21,192 bases of DNA from UBA685 sp049889495 (GTDB lineage Bacteria; Pseudomonadota; Alphaproteobacteria; Puniceispirillales; Puniceispirillaceae). Under the pieces are notes generated by a model that was given only the letters and a program-made list of their open reading frames with translations, did no database searches and was not told the DNA's origin. Shown here one piece after another: positions 14,041 through 20,862 of this stretch (position 1 is the stretch's first letter; each line of letters opens with the position of its first letter). A program made the translations under genes and the position numbers. Location of the stretch: NCBI GenBank assembly GCA_049889495.1, contig JBMHDH010000035.1, positions 1-21,192 on the forward strand. The letters are read 5' to 3'.

Positions 14041-15195
14041 TTAGCGTCGCAAAAACTGAGGGATTTTTTCTTTAAAGGGGAAAAATCCCTTTTTTGCATG
14101 CGGCCAACACATATCATCATAGCCGCGCCGCACCTCATTTATTGGCAGCTGAATGCCACGCAACGCATCAGCCCAATATCCCACAGGCTGATAGGCCATC
14201 ACAAAATGATCTGCACCTGTGCGATCAAGCAAATCAGCCATCTGATCCGCTAATGTCTCTTTGTTAAGATCACTTTTATGATGATCAATCTGATAATGCG
14301 TTTCTGCCCGCGCACAGGCATCCGATACCCCATCGCTATCAGCTTGTTGAACCGCAGGCGCGCGATGTGCCCCACCAAAGGAGGTCGGCAGACTGGCAAC
14401 CGCCACGGGCGGCGTGATCATAGCCAGCGTCTCTGGGTGACAATCTTCTGGGGTGATTAACAATAACGGCTTATGGCCTGTTGCCAAACGCGGCTCTGCA
14501 ATAACAGAGGCAGGCGGATTTTCAGGGCCTGCAATCGCCGCCACATCTTCTTGTAATTCGCCATAAGGGGCAAAACGGCCATTGGTGAAACTGTCAATAT
14601 TATCAGCTCTGGCGGCATAGGCTTTGCCTCTGGTTTGCAGGCCAGCGACCCACCGCCACCCCAAGGTGTTTGAAGCAGGGCATCCATCTTTTAAATGCGT
14701 CATAAACAAATGCGCGCCAGCTTGCCATGGCAGGTTGAATGTGTGAATCCAAATAGACGCAAACCACATTCTGGCATGATTATGAAGGTAATTGGTGGTG
14801 ATTAATTCCGCATGCCACGCATCAAAACACGCAATCCCTGTCTTGCCAGCCAAAGCCGCATCAAGCCTTTCACTATCCCGAAACCCTGATTGTGTCACAG
14901 ATACATAATCGTGCCATAGGCTAGGCCGCATTTCCAACCAGCCTTTCCAATAAGTGCGCCAATAGACCTCTTGGATAAATTTTTCAGCCCGCGCAAAAGG
15001 ATGATGGGCCAACACCTCAGCAATCACCTCTTCTTCGGTAATCGTGCGCCTGCGCAACGCCGCAGACAGGCGTGAGACCGCATCATGATAGCCCATGCCA
15101 TAATCATAATTTCGTTTTTTGGCATAGGCTGAGCCTGCCTCTGGAACAAAGGCGTGCAAACGGTCAAGCGCATCAGCGCGGGTCACAGGAAACAT
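14041..15195 (-). CDS. Photolyase/cryptochrome-related FAD-binding protein, atypical domain order
   Basis: This 384-residue protein has the photolyase FAD-binding helical domain at its N-terminus: SRLSAALRRR (41-50), EKFIQEVYWRTYW (71-83), ACFDAWHAELITTNYLHNHARMWFAS (122-147), and DGCPASNTLGWRWVAG (170-185), all matching the FAD and DNA-lesion pocket of photolyases. The usual N-terminal antenna domain is missing. Instead residues about 240-384 look alpha/beta (KPLLLITPEDCHPE; LADLLDRTGADHFVMAYQPVGYW...) and end in GFFPFKEKIPQFL, resembling an antenna domain placed at the C-terminus. GAGGT lies about seven bases before the ATG. DNA repair with light is likely but not proven; a light-sensing role is possible. 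Confidence 0.78.
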   Translation of the reverse strand: MFPVTRADALDRLHAFVPEAGSAYAKKRNYDYGMGYHDAVSRLSAALRRRTITEEEVIAEVLAHHPFARAEKFIQEVYWRTYWKGWLEMRPSLWHDYVSVTQSGFRDSERLDAALAGKTGIACFDAWHAELITTNYLHNHARMWFASIWIHTFNLPWQAGAHLFMTHLKDGCPASNTLGWRWVAGLQTRGKAYAARADNIDSFTNGRFAPYGELQEDVAAIAGPENPPASVIAEPRLATGHKPLLLITPEDCHPETLAMITPPVAVASLPTSFGGAHRAPAVQQADSDGVSDACARAETHYQIDHHKSDLNKETLADQMADLLDRTGADHFVMAYQPVGYWADALRGIQLPINEVRRGYDDMCWPHAKKGFFPFKEKIPQFLRR

Positions 15196-15506
15196 CTCTT
15201 ACCTCTTGGCCAATAATGATGATTTCATAAAATGCAAGGCACCAGCTTGGCTGAATGCCGCGTTTTTGGCGCCTCATAATACCTCTATGACATCCATACG
15301 AAGCCAAGTGATTTTCGGCGCATAACAAGCACAAAAAAAATCGCTTTGTGAAAAAATGAATCTGCGTAATACTGTATATAGTATGACTTACATGATGAAG
15401 AATACTACAGATAGTGATAATGCGCCGCAGGATGCCAAAGCGGCCTACGATCTTCCTCAGCTATCACATCCTTATAAACATCTGCTGTTAACAAAGGAGT
15501 TGTATC
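15196..15506. other. 311-base divergent gap with twin repeat sites and a small ORF
   Basis: The gap lies between the photolyase-like gene (- strand) and the small protein gene at 15507 (+ strand). The left 150 bases hold nothing I can name. The right half holds TTGTGA (15346-15351) and TAATAC (15367-15372) as a poor promoter guess, two AATACT-N4-ATAGT sites, and a possible 54-codon ORF at 15356-15520. Confidence 0.45.
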
Positions 15507-15520
15507 ATGCGACCTCATGA
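15356..15520 (+). CDS. Possible small ORF overlapping the next gene
   Basis: This is a 54-codon frame, ATG at 15356 to TGA at 15518-15520, overlapping the start of the next gene by 14 bases. Internal ATG codons at 15383, 15392 and 15395 would give shorter forms beginning around MMKNTTDSDNAPQDAK. The end region (YDLPQLSHPYKHLLLTKELYHATS) has a normal amino-acid mix. No strong Shine-Dalgarno precedes any of the starts, and the frame covers the twin repeat sites. It may be a leader peptide coupled to the next gene or chance. Confidence 0.28.
   Translation: MNLRNTVYSMTYMMKNTTDSDNAPQDAKAAYDLPQLSHPYKHLLLTKELYHATS
15368..15415. promoter_or_regulatory. Twin AATACT-N4-ATAGT sites spaced 33 bp
   Basis: AATACTGTATATAGT lies at 15368-15382 and AATACTACAGATAGT at 15401-15415. 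Both have the inverted half-sites ACT/AGT and conserved flanking A and T bases, and their starts are 33 bases apart, about three helical turns on the same DNA face. This looks like a pair of operator sites for a dimeric regulator acting on one or both divergent genes. Confidence 0.4.
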
Positions 15521-15806
15521 TCACGAGCGCGCCTTAACAGGTGCCGTTATTCCATTTGCACCACGCAAAACAGATGAGGGGCCGCAAGTGTCCACCATTG
15601 TGGCACTTGTTGCTGTGTCAGTTTTGCATAACCAAGACGAAACAGCAGAAGATAAGCTGGCAGACCTGATCGAACAGTCAGGCCAAGCAGAGATCATCGA
15701 AGTCTCAGACGCCTTTGGCGAAGGCGGCGTTTATGAGGCAAGCGATGCTTTACCCCCTATTCCTTCTGCCTCAAATGATAACAGCTTAACGAGCGTCAAA
15801 CGATAA
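15507..15806 (+). CDS. Small acidic hypothetical protein
   Basis: This is a 99-residue protein I do not recognise. AAAGGAG lies seven bases before the ATG, a strong ribosome-binding site that supports a real gene. The protein has an early positively charged part (PFAPRKTDEG), a short hydrophobic stretch VSTIVALVAVSVL (residues about 28-40, marginal for a membrane helix), and an acidic middle (DETAEDKLADLIEQSGQAEIIEVSD). The tail is rich in Pro, Ser and Asn. There is no signal peptide and no cysteine. It is 107 bases ahead of the AEC transporter on the same strand. A weak hairpin CGGC/GCCG with a following T-run (15808-15835) may end its transcript. Confidence 0.65.
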   Translation: MRPHDHERALTGAVIPFAPRKTDEGPQVSTIVALVAVSVLHNQDETAEDKLADLIEQSGQAEIIEVSDAFGEGGVYEASDALPPIPSASNDNSLTSVKR

Positions 15807-15807
15807 A

Positions 15808-15835
15808 CGGCTATTTTATTTGCCGCATCTTTTTT
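15808..15835 (+). terminator. Weak intrinsic terminator candidate
   Basis: CGGC (15808-15811) and GCCG (15822-15825) form a 4-bp stem with a 10-base AT loop, followed by CATC and six T. It lies immediately after the stop of the small acidic gene. The short stem makes it doubtful. Confidence 0.3.
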
Positions 15836-15913
15836 GACTTACTTGATGGGCGAATATGACCTTGCTGTCTTGTAAGGCTTTCCCTTTCGCCTAGAAGTGA
15901 TTATGGTCGCATC

Positions 15914-16849
15914 ATGTATGATGTTTTGATCCTTACCATTCCTTTTTTTGGCATTGTTGCCCTTGGTGCTTTTTCGCGCGCCATTGGATTTTTTGATGCT
16001 GATATGGGCCTGAAACTAGCACGATTTGCTTTTTATTTCGTTCTGCCCCCTTTTTTATTTTTATCGATTACCGCCGCGCCTGTTGAAGAATTATTCAATT
16101 TAAACTTTTTGCTACGTTATGAAATTGCCACCATTACCATGCTAGGCATCACAGGCATTGCCTCTGCCTATCTGTTTGGCTTTCGCGGGATTAAGCGTGG
16201 TTTATATGGGTTAAATGCCGCCTATCCGAATGTCGGCTATATTGGCGTGCCGTTAAGCTTGATGGCTTTTGGTAACGATGCGATTTTGCCATTGGCCATG
16301 ATCCTGTCAATTGACACCATTATTTTAATGGTTATGACAGCTTGTTTTTTACGCAATGATGGCACAAACGCTTTTTGGAGCTCTTTGCAACATACGCTGA
16401 AACAATTGGCCAAGAACCCGCTTATTTTATCAGCTTTCTTAGGTATATTATGGGCGTTATCTGGCCTACCCGTACCCGTCATTGCCGAGCGGTGGTTGTC
16501 GATGTTATCAGGGGCCGCAGCACCAGCTGCGCTTTTTGCGCTAGGCATCACCCTTTATGGCAGCAATTTAAAAGGCGCAGGCCTAGAGCTTGGCCTGTTA
16601 AGCCTTGCCAAATTGATCATCCATCCTGCTTTGATGGTGTTGTTATTTTACAAAGCAGAAGGCATTAACCCTGTTTGGATCCAGACGGCGATTTTATCTG
16701 CTGCTTTGCCAATTGCCGCAAATGTATTTGCCATGGCACAATATTATCAAATTTACGCAGAAAAAACCGCTGGCGCGATCATGCTATCTACCATTTTGGC
16801 AAGCATTTCGACACCAGCGGTCATTTATTTATTATATCAATTTTATTGA
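15914..16849 (+). CDS. AEC-family auxin efflux carrier-type permease
   Basis: This 311-residue membrane protein has about ten hydrophobic helices and belongs to the auxin efflux carrier (AEC, PF03547) family, whose bacterial members move malonate, malate and other organic acids. Typical landmarks are the N-terminal GIVALGAFSRAIGFFDADMG, ARFAFYFVLPPFLFLSI, NAAYPNVGYIGVPL (NxGxxGxP, about residues 102-111), and the second-half SGAAAPAALFALGITL and LPIAANVFAMAQYY. The length is normal. No strong Shine-Dalgarno is seen before the ATG. The next gene, bioY, converges on it across a 68-base gap with two perfect hairpins. The substrate is not predictable. Confidence 0.88.
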   Translation: MYDVLILTIPFFGIVALGAFSRAIGFFDADMGLKLARFAFYFVLPPFLFLSITAAPVEELFNLNFLLRYEIATITMLGITGIASAYLFGFRGIKRGLYGLNAAYPNVGYIGVPLSLMAFGNDAILPLAMILSIDTIILMVMTACFLRNDGTNAFWSSLQHTLKQLAKNPLILSAFLGILWALSGLPVPVIAERWLSMLSGAAAPAALFALGITLYGSNLKGAGLELGLLSLAKLIIHPALMVLLFYKAEGINPVWIQTAILSAALPIAANVFAMAQYYQIYAEKTAGAIMLSTILASISTPAVIYLLYQFY

Positions 16850-16860
16850 TCTGATGGTAT

Positions 16861-16913
16861 GGGCCGCCTGTGTCCGCGGCCCGAGACCCTAACTATCACA
16901 CGTATTGTGATAG
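16861..16913. other. Two adjacent perfect hairpins between convergent genes
   Basis: The first hairpin is GGGCCGC/GCGGCCC with loop CTGTGTCC (16861-16882). The second is CTATCACA/TGTGATAG with loop CGTAT (16893-16913), ending four bases before the bioY stop. Neither is followed by a T-run on either strand. They probably end or stabilise the 3' ends of the transporter and bioY transcripts, but they are not canonical intrinsic terminators. Confidence 0.6.
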
Positions 16914-16917
16914 ACGC

Positions 16918-17511
16918 TTATTTTGATAAACGTTTCCAGGCCAATGGCAAAAGCGCACCAGCTAGGGCGATTTTCAGCACATCACCATAAATAAAAGGAT
17001 ACAACCCAAATTGTAGGCCTTTTTCAAATGACCCCACAATGTTTGATAGCCATGCCACGCCAAAGGCATAGATAACAAGATTGCCGATGATCATGGCAAG
17101 CGCAGTTGTCTGCCATGTTTTGCCCCAGCCTTTTTCAGCCAAAGTGCCAACCACAAAGGCAGCCGCTAGGAAACCAAATAAATAACCACCTGTTGGACCA
17201 GCCATGTAAGCGAGACCAGCGCCACCTGCAAAGACAGGAAGGCCCATGGCACCTTCAGCCAAATAAGCAAAAATGGTCAAAGCACCAAGACGTGCGCCAT
17301 AAGTCATGCCAATCAGCAAAATAATCATTGTCTGCATTGTCACAGGCACGGGGTAAAATGGCACTTTAATGTGCGCTGACAAAGCCAATAAGGCGGTGCC
17401 ACCCATGATAAGCGCAATTTTCTGAACAAGAGATAGACCAGTTTCTGCATTATTCGCGCCGAATACTGATGGCAAAAGCGGTGTTGATGGCGTTGTAGAT
17501 AGAATGGCCAT
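16918..17511 (-). CDS. bioY: BioY biotin transporter (ECF S component)
   Basis: This 197-residue membrane protein binds and imports biotin. The family signature is clear: HIKVPFYPVPVTMQTMIILLIGMTYG, then LGALTIFAYLAEGAMGLPVFAGG and GPTGGYLFGF. BioY can work with the shared EcfA/EcfT energising module or alone; no ecfA or ecfT gene is in the window. GGAG sits nine bases before the ATG. A two-stem RNA structure (17531-17569) immediately precedes this ribosome-binding site and may control translation. I looked for the alphaproteobacterial BioR operator TTATMKATAA in the leader and found no convincing copy. Confidence 0.93.
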   Translation of the reverse strand: MAILSTTPSTPLLPSVFGANNAETGLSLVQKIALIMGGTALLALSAHIKVPFYPVPVTMQTMIILLIGMTYGARLGALTIFAYLAEGAMGLPVFAGGAGLAYMAGPTGGYLFGFLAAAFVVGTLAEKGWGKTWQTTALAMIIGNLVIYAFGVAWLSNIVGSFEKGLQFGLYPFIYGDVLKIALAGALLPLAWKRLSK

Positions 17512-17530
17512 TGATGGGTGCTCCTTTATC

Positions 17531-17569
17531 GTAACACTAATAGGACTAGATTTAAGTCTTCCGTGTTAC
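17531..17569 (-). promoter_or_regulatory. Structured bioY 5' leader
   Basis: On the - strand, GTAACAC (17569-17563) pairs perfectly with GTGTTAC (17537-17531). Between them, GACT and AGTC form a short inner stem around TAAATCT. The outer stem ends right before GATAAAGGAG, the bioY Shine-Dalgarno. This may be a cis-regulatory RNA or a DNA operator. Confidence 0.35.
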
Positions 17570-17595
17570 TTATGTAGCGAAAATTACATCATAGT

Positions 17596-17623
17596 GCAAA
17601 TCTGTATGACGCAAATCTGTATG
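17596..17623. repeat. 13-bp direct repeat, 15-bp period, upstream of the purine permease
   Basis: GCAAATCTGTATG occurs at 17596-17608 and 17611-17623, separated by AC. It lies in the divergent gap between bioY and the permease. It could be a tandem duplication or a direct-repeat binding site. Confidence 0.75.
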
Positions 17624-17734
17624 GGGCGAAACTGTTGATAGATTTCACAAAGTGACGTTTATTTGCTACAACAGCGCAAATTGTCAGATAGTATCGCGCA
17701 ATCGGCAAAAAACTAGGGATTTAAAGAGATAGTC

Positions 17735-19024
17735 ATGCTTGAGAAGCTTTTTGCATTAAAAGAGAATAACACAACCATCCGTACTGAAATTGTGGCTGGC
17801 CTTTCCACCTTTTTGACCATGTCATTTATTATTGCGGTTAATCCTGGTATTTTATCTGATGCTGGCATTGATTTCGCAGCTGCCTTTATGGCAACGATTA
17901 TTGCCACGGTTGTGGGAACATTGATCATTGGGCTTTATGCTGGCTGGCCTGTTGCTGTGGCACCTGGCATGGGGCTGAATGCCTTTTTCACCTATGCGGT
18001 TGTGCTTGGCTATGGCTTTACATGGCAACAGGGCCTCACAGCGGTGTTGGTCTCATCTGTATTATTTTTGCTGTTTTCCCTCACAAAGATCCGCGCTTGG
18101 TTGATTGAATCAGTGCCGCAAGCATTGCAAGCCGCCATCACGGCGGGTATCGGTTTATTCTTGGCCGTGATTGGCCTGACAGGTGCTGGCATCATCGTCT
18201 CTAACCCAGACACGATCATCGGCATTGGCGCGATCAGCTCACCTGAATTTTTGCTTGCCATTGGCGGTTTGATCTTGATTGCAGGGCTTGAATATCGCGG
18301 CATTAAAGGCGGTATCTTATTTGGCATTTTGGCCATTTCTGCCATTGGCTGGATCGCAGGGCTTGCGCCATTTGGCGGCATTGCCAGTGCCCCACCCGTG
18401 GCAAGCGCCGCCTTCCAGCTTGATTTTTCGGCTATCACCTCACCTGCGTTTTTATCGGTTGTGTTTGTGATGTTATTTGTCGATTTCTTTGACACAACAG
18501 GCACTTTAACTGCGATCTCTGAAATTGCAGGCAAACGCAAAAAAGATGGGTCGATCGAAAACCTTGATAAGGCCGTTGTCGCTGATACCTCAGCATCCGT
18601 GATTGGCGCCCTAGCTGGCACATCCAATATGACAACCTATCTTGAAAGTGCCGCTGGCATCAAAGCAGGGGGGCGCACAGGCCTGACCGCTGTTGTAATC
18701 GCATTGCTCTTTGCCAGCTGTATGTTCTTTGAACCGCTTTTTGCCTCAATCCCCGTCTTTGCAACCGCACCAGCTTTGATTTTTGTGGCCGCCAACTTCC
18801 TATCATCGTTAAAGCGCGTGAATTGGGATGATCTAAGCGAGGCTGTGGCGGTTCTTGTCACAGTGCTTGTGATGCCTTTGACCTTTTCGATTGCCGCAGG
18901 GATTGCCTTTGGCTTTATCACCTTTGCCGCTATGAAACTGATTGCTGGCAAATCCAAAGAGGTATCTGCTGGCCTATGGACAATCATCTTATTCGCCACA
19001 ATTTGGCTATATTTGAGCGCATAA
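17735..19024 (+). CDS. AzgA-type guanine/hypoxanthine permease (NCS2)
   Basis: This 429-residue permease has about 12-14 membrane helices and belongs to the AzgA-like branch of the nucleobase-cation symporter 2 family, which imports purine bases such as guanine, hypoxanthine or adenine with protons. Signature segments are TEIVAGLSTFLTMSFIIAVNPGIL (17-40), APGMGLNAFF (76-85), DFFDTTGTL (250-258) and TSNMTTYLESAAGIKAGGRTG (296-316), which line the base-binding site in this branch. The ATG is preceded by AAAGAGA. There is no purine-riboswitch-like core in the leader. A 32-base hairpin follows the stop. The exact purine cannot be chosen from sequence. Confidence 0.92.
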   Translation: MLEKLFALKENNTTIRTEIVAGLSTFLTMSFIIAVNPGILSDAGIDFAAAFMATIIATVVGTLIIGLYAGWPVAVAPGMGLNAFFTYAVVLGYGFTWQQGLTAVLVSSVLFLLFSLTKIRAWLIESVPQALQAAITAGIGLFLAVIGLTGAGIIVSNPDTIIGIGAISSPEFLLAIGGLILIAGLEYRGIKGGILFGILAISAIGWIAGLAPFGGIASAPPVASAAFQLDFSAITSPAFLSVVFVMLFVDFFDTTGTLTAISEIAGKRKKDGSIENLDKAVVADTSASVIGALAGTSNMTTYLESAAGIKAGGRTGLTAVVIALLFASCMFFEPLFASIPVFATAPALIFVAANFLSSLKRVNWDDLSEAVAVLVTVLVMPLTFSIAAGIAFGFITFAAMKLIAGKSKEVSAGLWTIILFATIWLYLSA

Positions 19025-19052
19025 TCATAGCCGCAACATTACAATAGCATCA

Positions 19053-19084
19053 TTTGGCGTTATGAAAAAGTCATTGACGCCAAA
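19053..19084 (+). other. Long hairpin after the purine permease
   Basis: TTTGGCGT (19053-19060) pairs perfectly with ACGCCAAA (19077-19084), with an inner ATGA/TCAT stem around AAAAG. It starts 28 bases after the permease stop. No T-run follows on the + strand, so it is more likely a 3'-end stabiliser or processing site than a simple terminator. Confidence 0.5.
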
Positions 19085-19162
19085 GATACAGCAGTTTAAT
19101 CGGATAAACGGCTAGATAAGACTTCATGTTACCTGATTGATTGGTCTGATTGAAATAGATAA

Positions 19163-19199
19163 AGAAGGCTGTGGGTGATGTGCCACCCACAAAAATGAG
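19163..19199 (+). promoter_or_regulatory. Ribosome-binding site separated from the start by a hairpin
   Basis: AGAAGG (19163-19168) is the only Shine-Dalgarno-like sequence before the acyltransferase ATG at 19200 but is 31 bases away, which is too far. A perfect hairpin, TGTGGGTG/CACCCACA with loop ATGTGC less its closing pair (19170-19191), occupies the gap. Folding it out leaves about nine bases, the normal spacing. Confidence 0.45.
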
Positions 19200-20045
19200 A
19201 TGAGCCAAACAGAACCGTTACAACATAATGAAAATTCTGTTCCGATCTTTTCTTTTGCAGATGCGGAATTAGGGCCTATATCAAATGCCTGTATCAGATT
19301 AATTGAAAAATTAACTGGCCAGCCACTGATTAAAAAAATCTATCTTGATTATGTAGAAGAAGACCGCCCAGATCAGTATTTCTGGCAAGATGCGCTGAAA
19401 CGGTTAAAGTTGACTCTGGTCGTCAAAAAAGAACCAAATGCAGACATTCCAAAAACAGGACGTTTATTGATCATTGCCAATCACCCTTTTGGTGTGATTG
19501 ATGGTCTTGCGCTTTGTGCCATGGTCTCAGCTGTGCGCCAAGATTACCGCATCATCACGCACCGTGTCTTACGCCAAGCCCCAGCCGTTATGAACAACAT
19601 CTTGCCAATTGATTTTGACGAAGATGAAAAAGCGTTACGCAATAATTTGCAAACGCGAAGAGACGCCATGAAACATCTGAAAGATGATGGCGTGGTGATC
19701 ATCTTCCCCGCAGGGGCCATTTCACTGGCGCCGCATTTTGTGGATAAAGCGATTGATACAGAATGGAAAACCTTTGTTGGGAAAATGGCATCTGTGCCAG
19801 ATACCACCATCTTGCCATTTCATTTTGAAGGCAGGAATTCATTTATGTTCCAAATAGCACGCCGCATCAGCCAAACCTTAGGCTATGCGCTGATGTTCCG
19901 CGAAATTAAAAAACGCATGGGTTCCACCCTGCCCGTGACGATGCGCCAACCCATCTCGTCAAATGATTTGCAGCATCTAAATGACCGCAGTGAAGTAACG
20001 GATTATTTACGTCAAAAAACCTATGGCGCAAAGAACGAGAATTAA
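19200..20045 (+). CDS. PlsC-like acyltransferase (lysophospholipid/hemolysin-type LPLAT)
   Basis: This 281-residue protein belongs to the lysophospholipid acyltransferase superfamily, in the subgroup with NHP-x-G-x-x-DG motifs often annotated as hemolysin or ornithine-lipid acyltransferase. Key sites are ANHPFGVIDG (93-102, catalytic H95 and D101), IFPAGAIS (168-175) and PFHFEGRNSFMFQIARRIS (206-224). It would transfer an acyl chain from acyl-ACP or acyl-CoA to a lipid acceptor at the inner membrane. The start is fixed by an in-frame TGA at 19176-19178, with no other ATG, GTG or TTG between. No olsB partner is present, so the lipid product is undecided. Confidence 0.88.
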   Translation: MSQTEPLQHNENSVPIFSFADAELGPISNACIRLIEKLTGQPLIKKIYLDYVEEDRPDQYFWQDALKRLKLTLVVKKEPNADIPKTGRLLIIANHPFGVIDGLALCAMVSAVRQDYRIITHRVLRQAPAVMNNILPIDFDEDEKALRNNLQTRRDAMKHLKDDGVVIIFPAGAISLAPHFVDKAIDTEWKTFVGKMASVPDTTILPFHFEGRNSFMFQIARRISQTLGYALMFREIKKRMGSTLPVTMRQPISSNDLQHLNDRSEVTDYLRQKTYGAKNEN

Positions 20046-20073
20046 AAGCGCGCGCAAAACGCACAGCTTTATT

Positions 20074-20754
20074 CTAATTTTTTGTCATCTCTTCTTCTTG
20101 AATATAAGGCTGTAACATAAGCCTTAGCAGGCCGAGATCGCGGCATAGCAAATAGGTTTTATCCTGATCAGAAGAGATGGGAGATAGCGATAGCTGATCA
20201 CCCACCGCCTGATTTGACGAGGATACAAGCCCGCCCATTGCCAATTCTTGTCCATCAAAGGGCCATAATAAGCCGCTTGTTCTGGCAAAGGTAATCGGCT
20301 CTAGCGGCAGGATGCTGACACGGCTATCTGTTTTGGTCTCTGCCAAAAGATCACCTTTATGACAAGTGATTACCTCATCCGCATTGATCACAATCAAGGG
20401 CGCGCGATCATGGTATTTTTTCATAATATGCATATTGGCAAAGCTGTGATCAAATCGTTTACCAAAGATGCCAAAACAAAAAAATAAAGGGGCCTCAACG
20501 CTGTAAAGGGCCTTTTCAAAATCAGTGCTATCTTGTTCGGTGATATGCACAATTTGATCTGCGGCCTCTTCAATTAAGGTCTTATCCACACTATCGCAAT
20601 CACCAATGACAAGATCAGCCTTCAGACCTAGCGCGGCCGTAATCTGTAAGGCCCCATCAAGCGCGATAACAGGAAATGTGGCTGCCAATTTAACAAGCCA
20701 CTCTTCATGAACCTCGCCTTGTCCAACAATGATGACAGGGGTATGAAAGCGCAT
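20074..20754 (-). CDS. Thiamine pyrophosphokinase
   Basis: This protein of about 226 residues transfers pyrophosphate from ATP to thiamine, giving thiamine diphosphate. Recognisable blocks are IALDGALQITAALGLKADLVIGDCDSVD (substrate and metal site, GDxDS), TEQDSTDFEKAL (the QDxTDxxKAL motif), and FGIFGKRFDHSFANMHIM (family G-x-x-G-x-R-x-DH-x-x-x-N). The C-terminal SGLLWPFDGQELAMGGLVSSSNQA is the thiamine-binding beta part. The family's usual DGGAN reads DGALQ here. I chose the ATG at 20754; an in-frame GTG at 20766 adds four residues. It is convergent with the acyltransferase across 28 bases. Confidence 0.88.
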   Translation of the reverse strand: MRFHTPVIIVGQGEVHEEWLVKLAATFPVIALDGALQITAALGLKADLVIGDCDSVDKTLIEEAADQIVHITEQDSTDFEKALYSVEAPLFFCFGIFGKRFDHSFANMHIMKKYHDRAPLIVINADEVITCHKGDLLAETKTDSRVSILPLEPITFARTSGLLWPFDGQELAMGGLVSSSNQAVGDQLSLSPISSDQDKTYLLCRDLGLLRLMLQPYIQEEEMTKN

Positions 20755-20862
20755 AACCTTACTCACTCAATCCAATAAAAGCCCAAAGCTCTCTTTTTGA
20801 TCTTATCACAAAGATCTCCCAGAAAGCTTCAGGCTTTTTTTAACATATCCTATGGCGTGCGT

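Noticed and set aside
16893..16913. CRP-type operator
   Set aside because: The half-sites are in the inverse order (TCACA first, TGTGA second) compared with the CRP consensus, and the site lies between gene ends, not starts.
17570..17734. Purine riboswitch before the AzgA-type permease
   Set aside because: I could not find the three-way junction or conserved loop bases of the purine aptamer.
20799..20841. Terminator for the HlyD-family gene
   Set aside because: The stems GATCTT/AAGATC and AAAGC/GCTTT have T-runs only in the + direction, while the gene is on the - strand.
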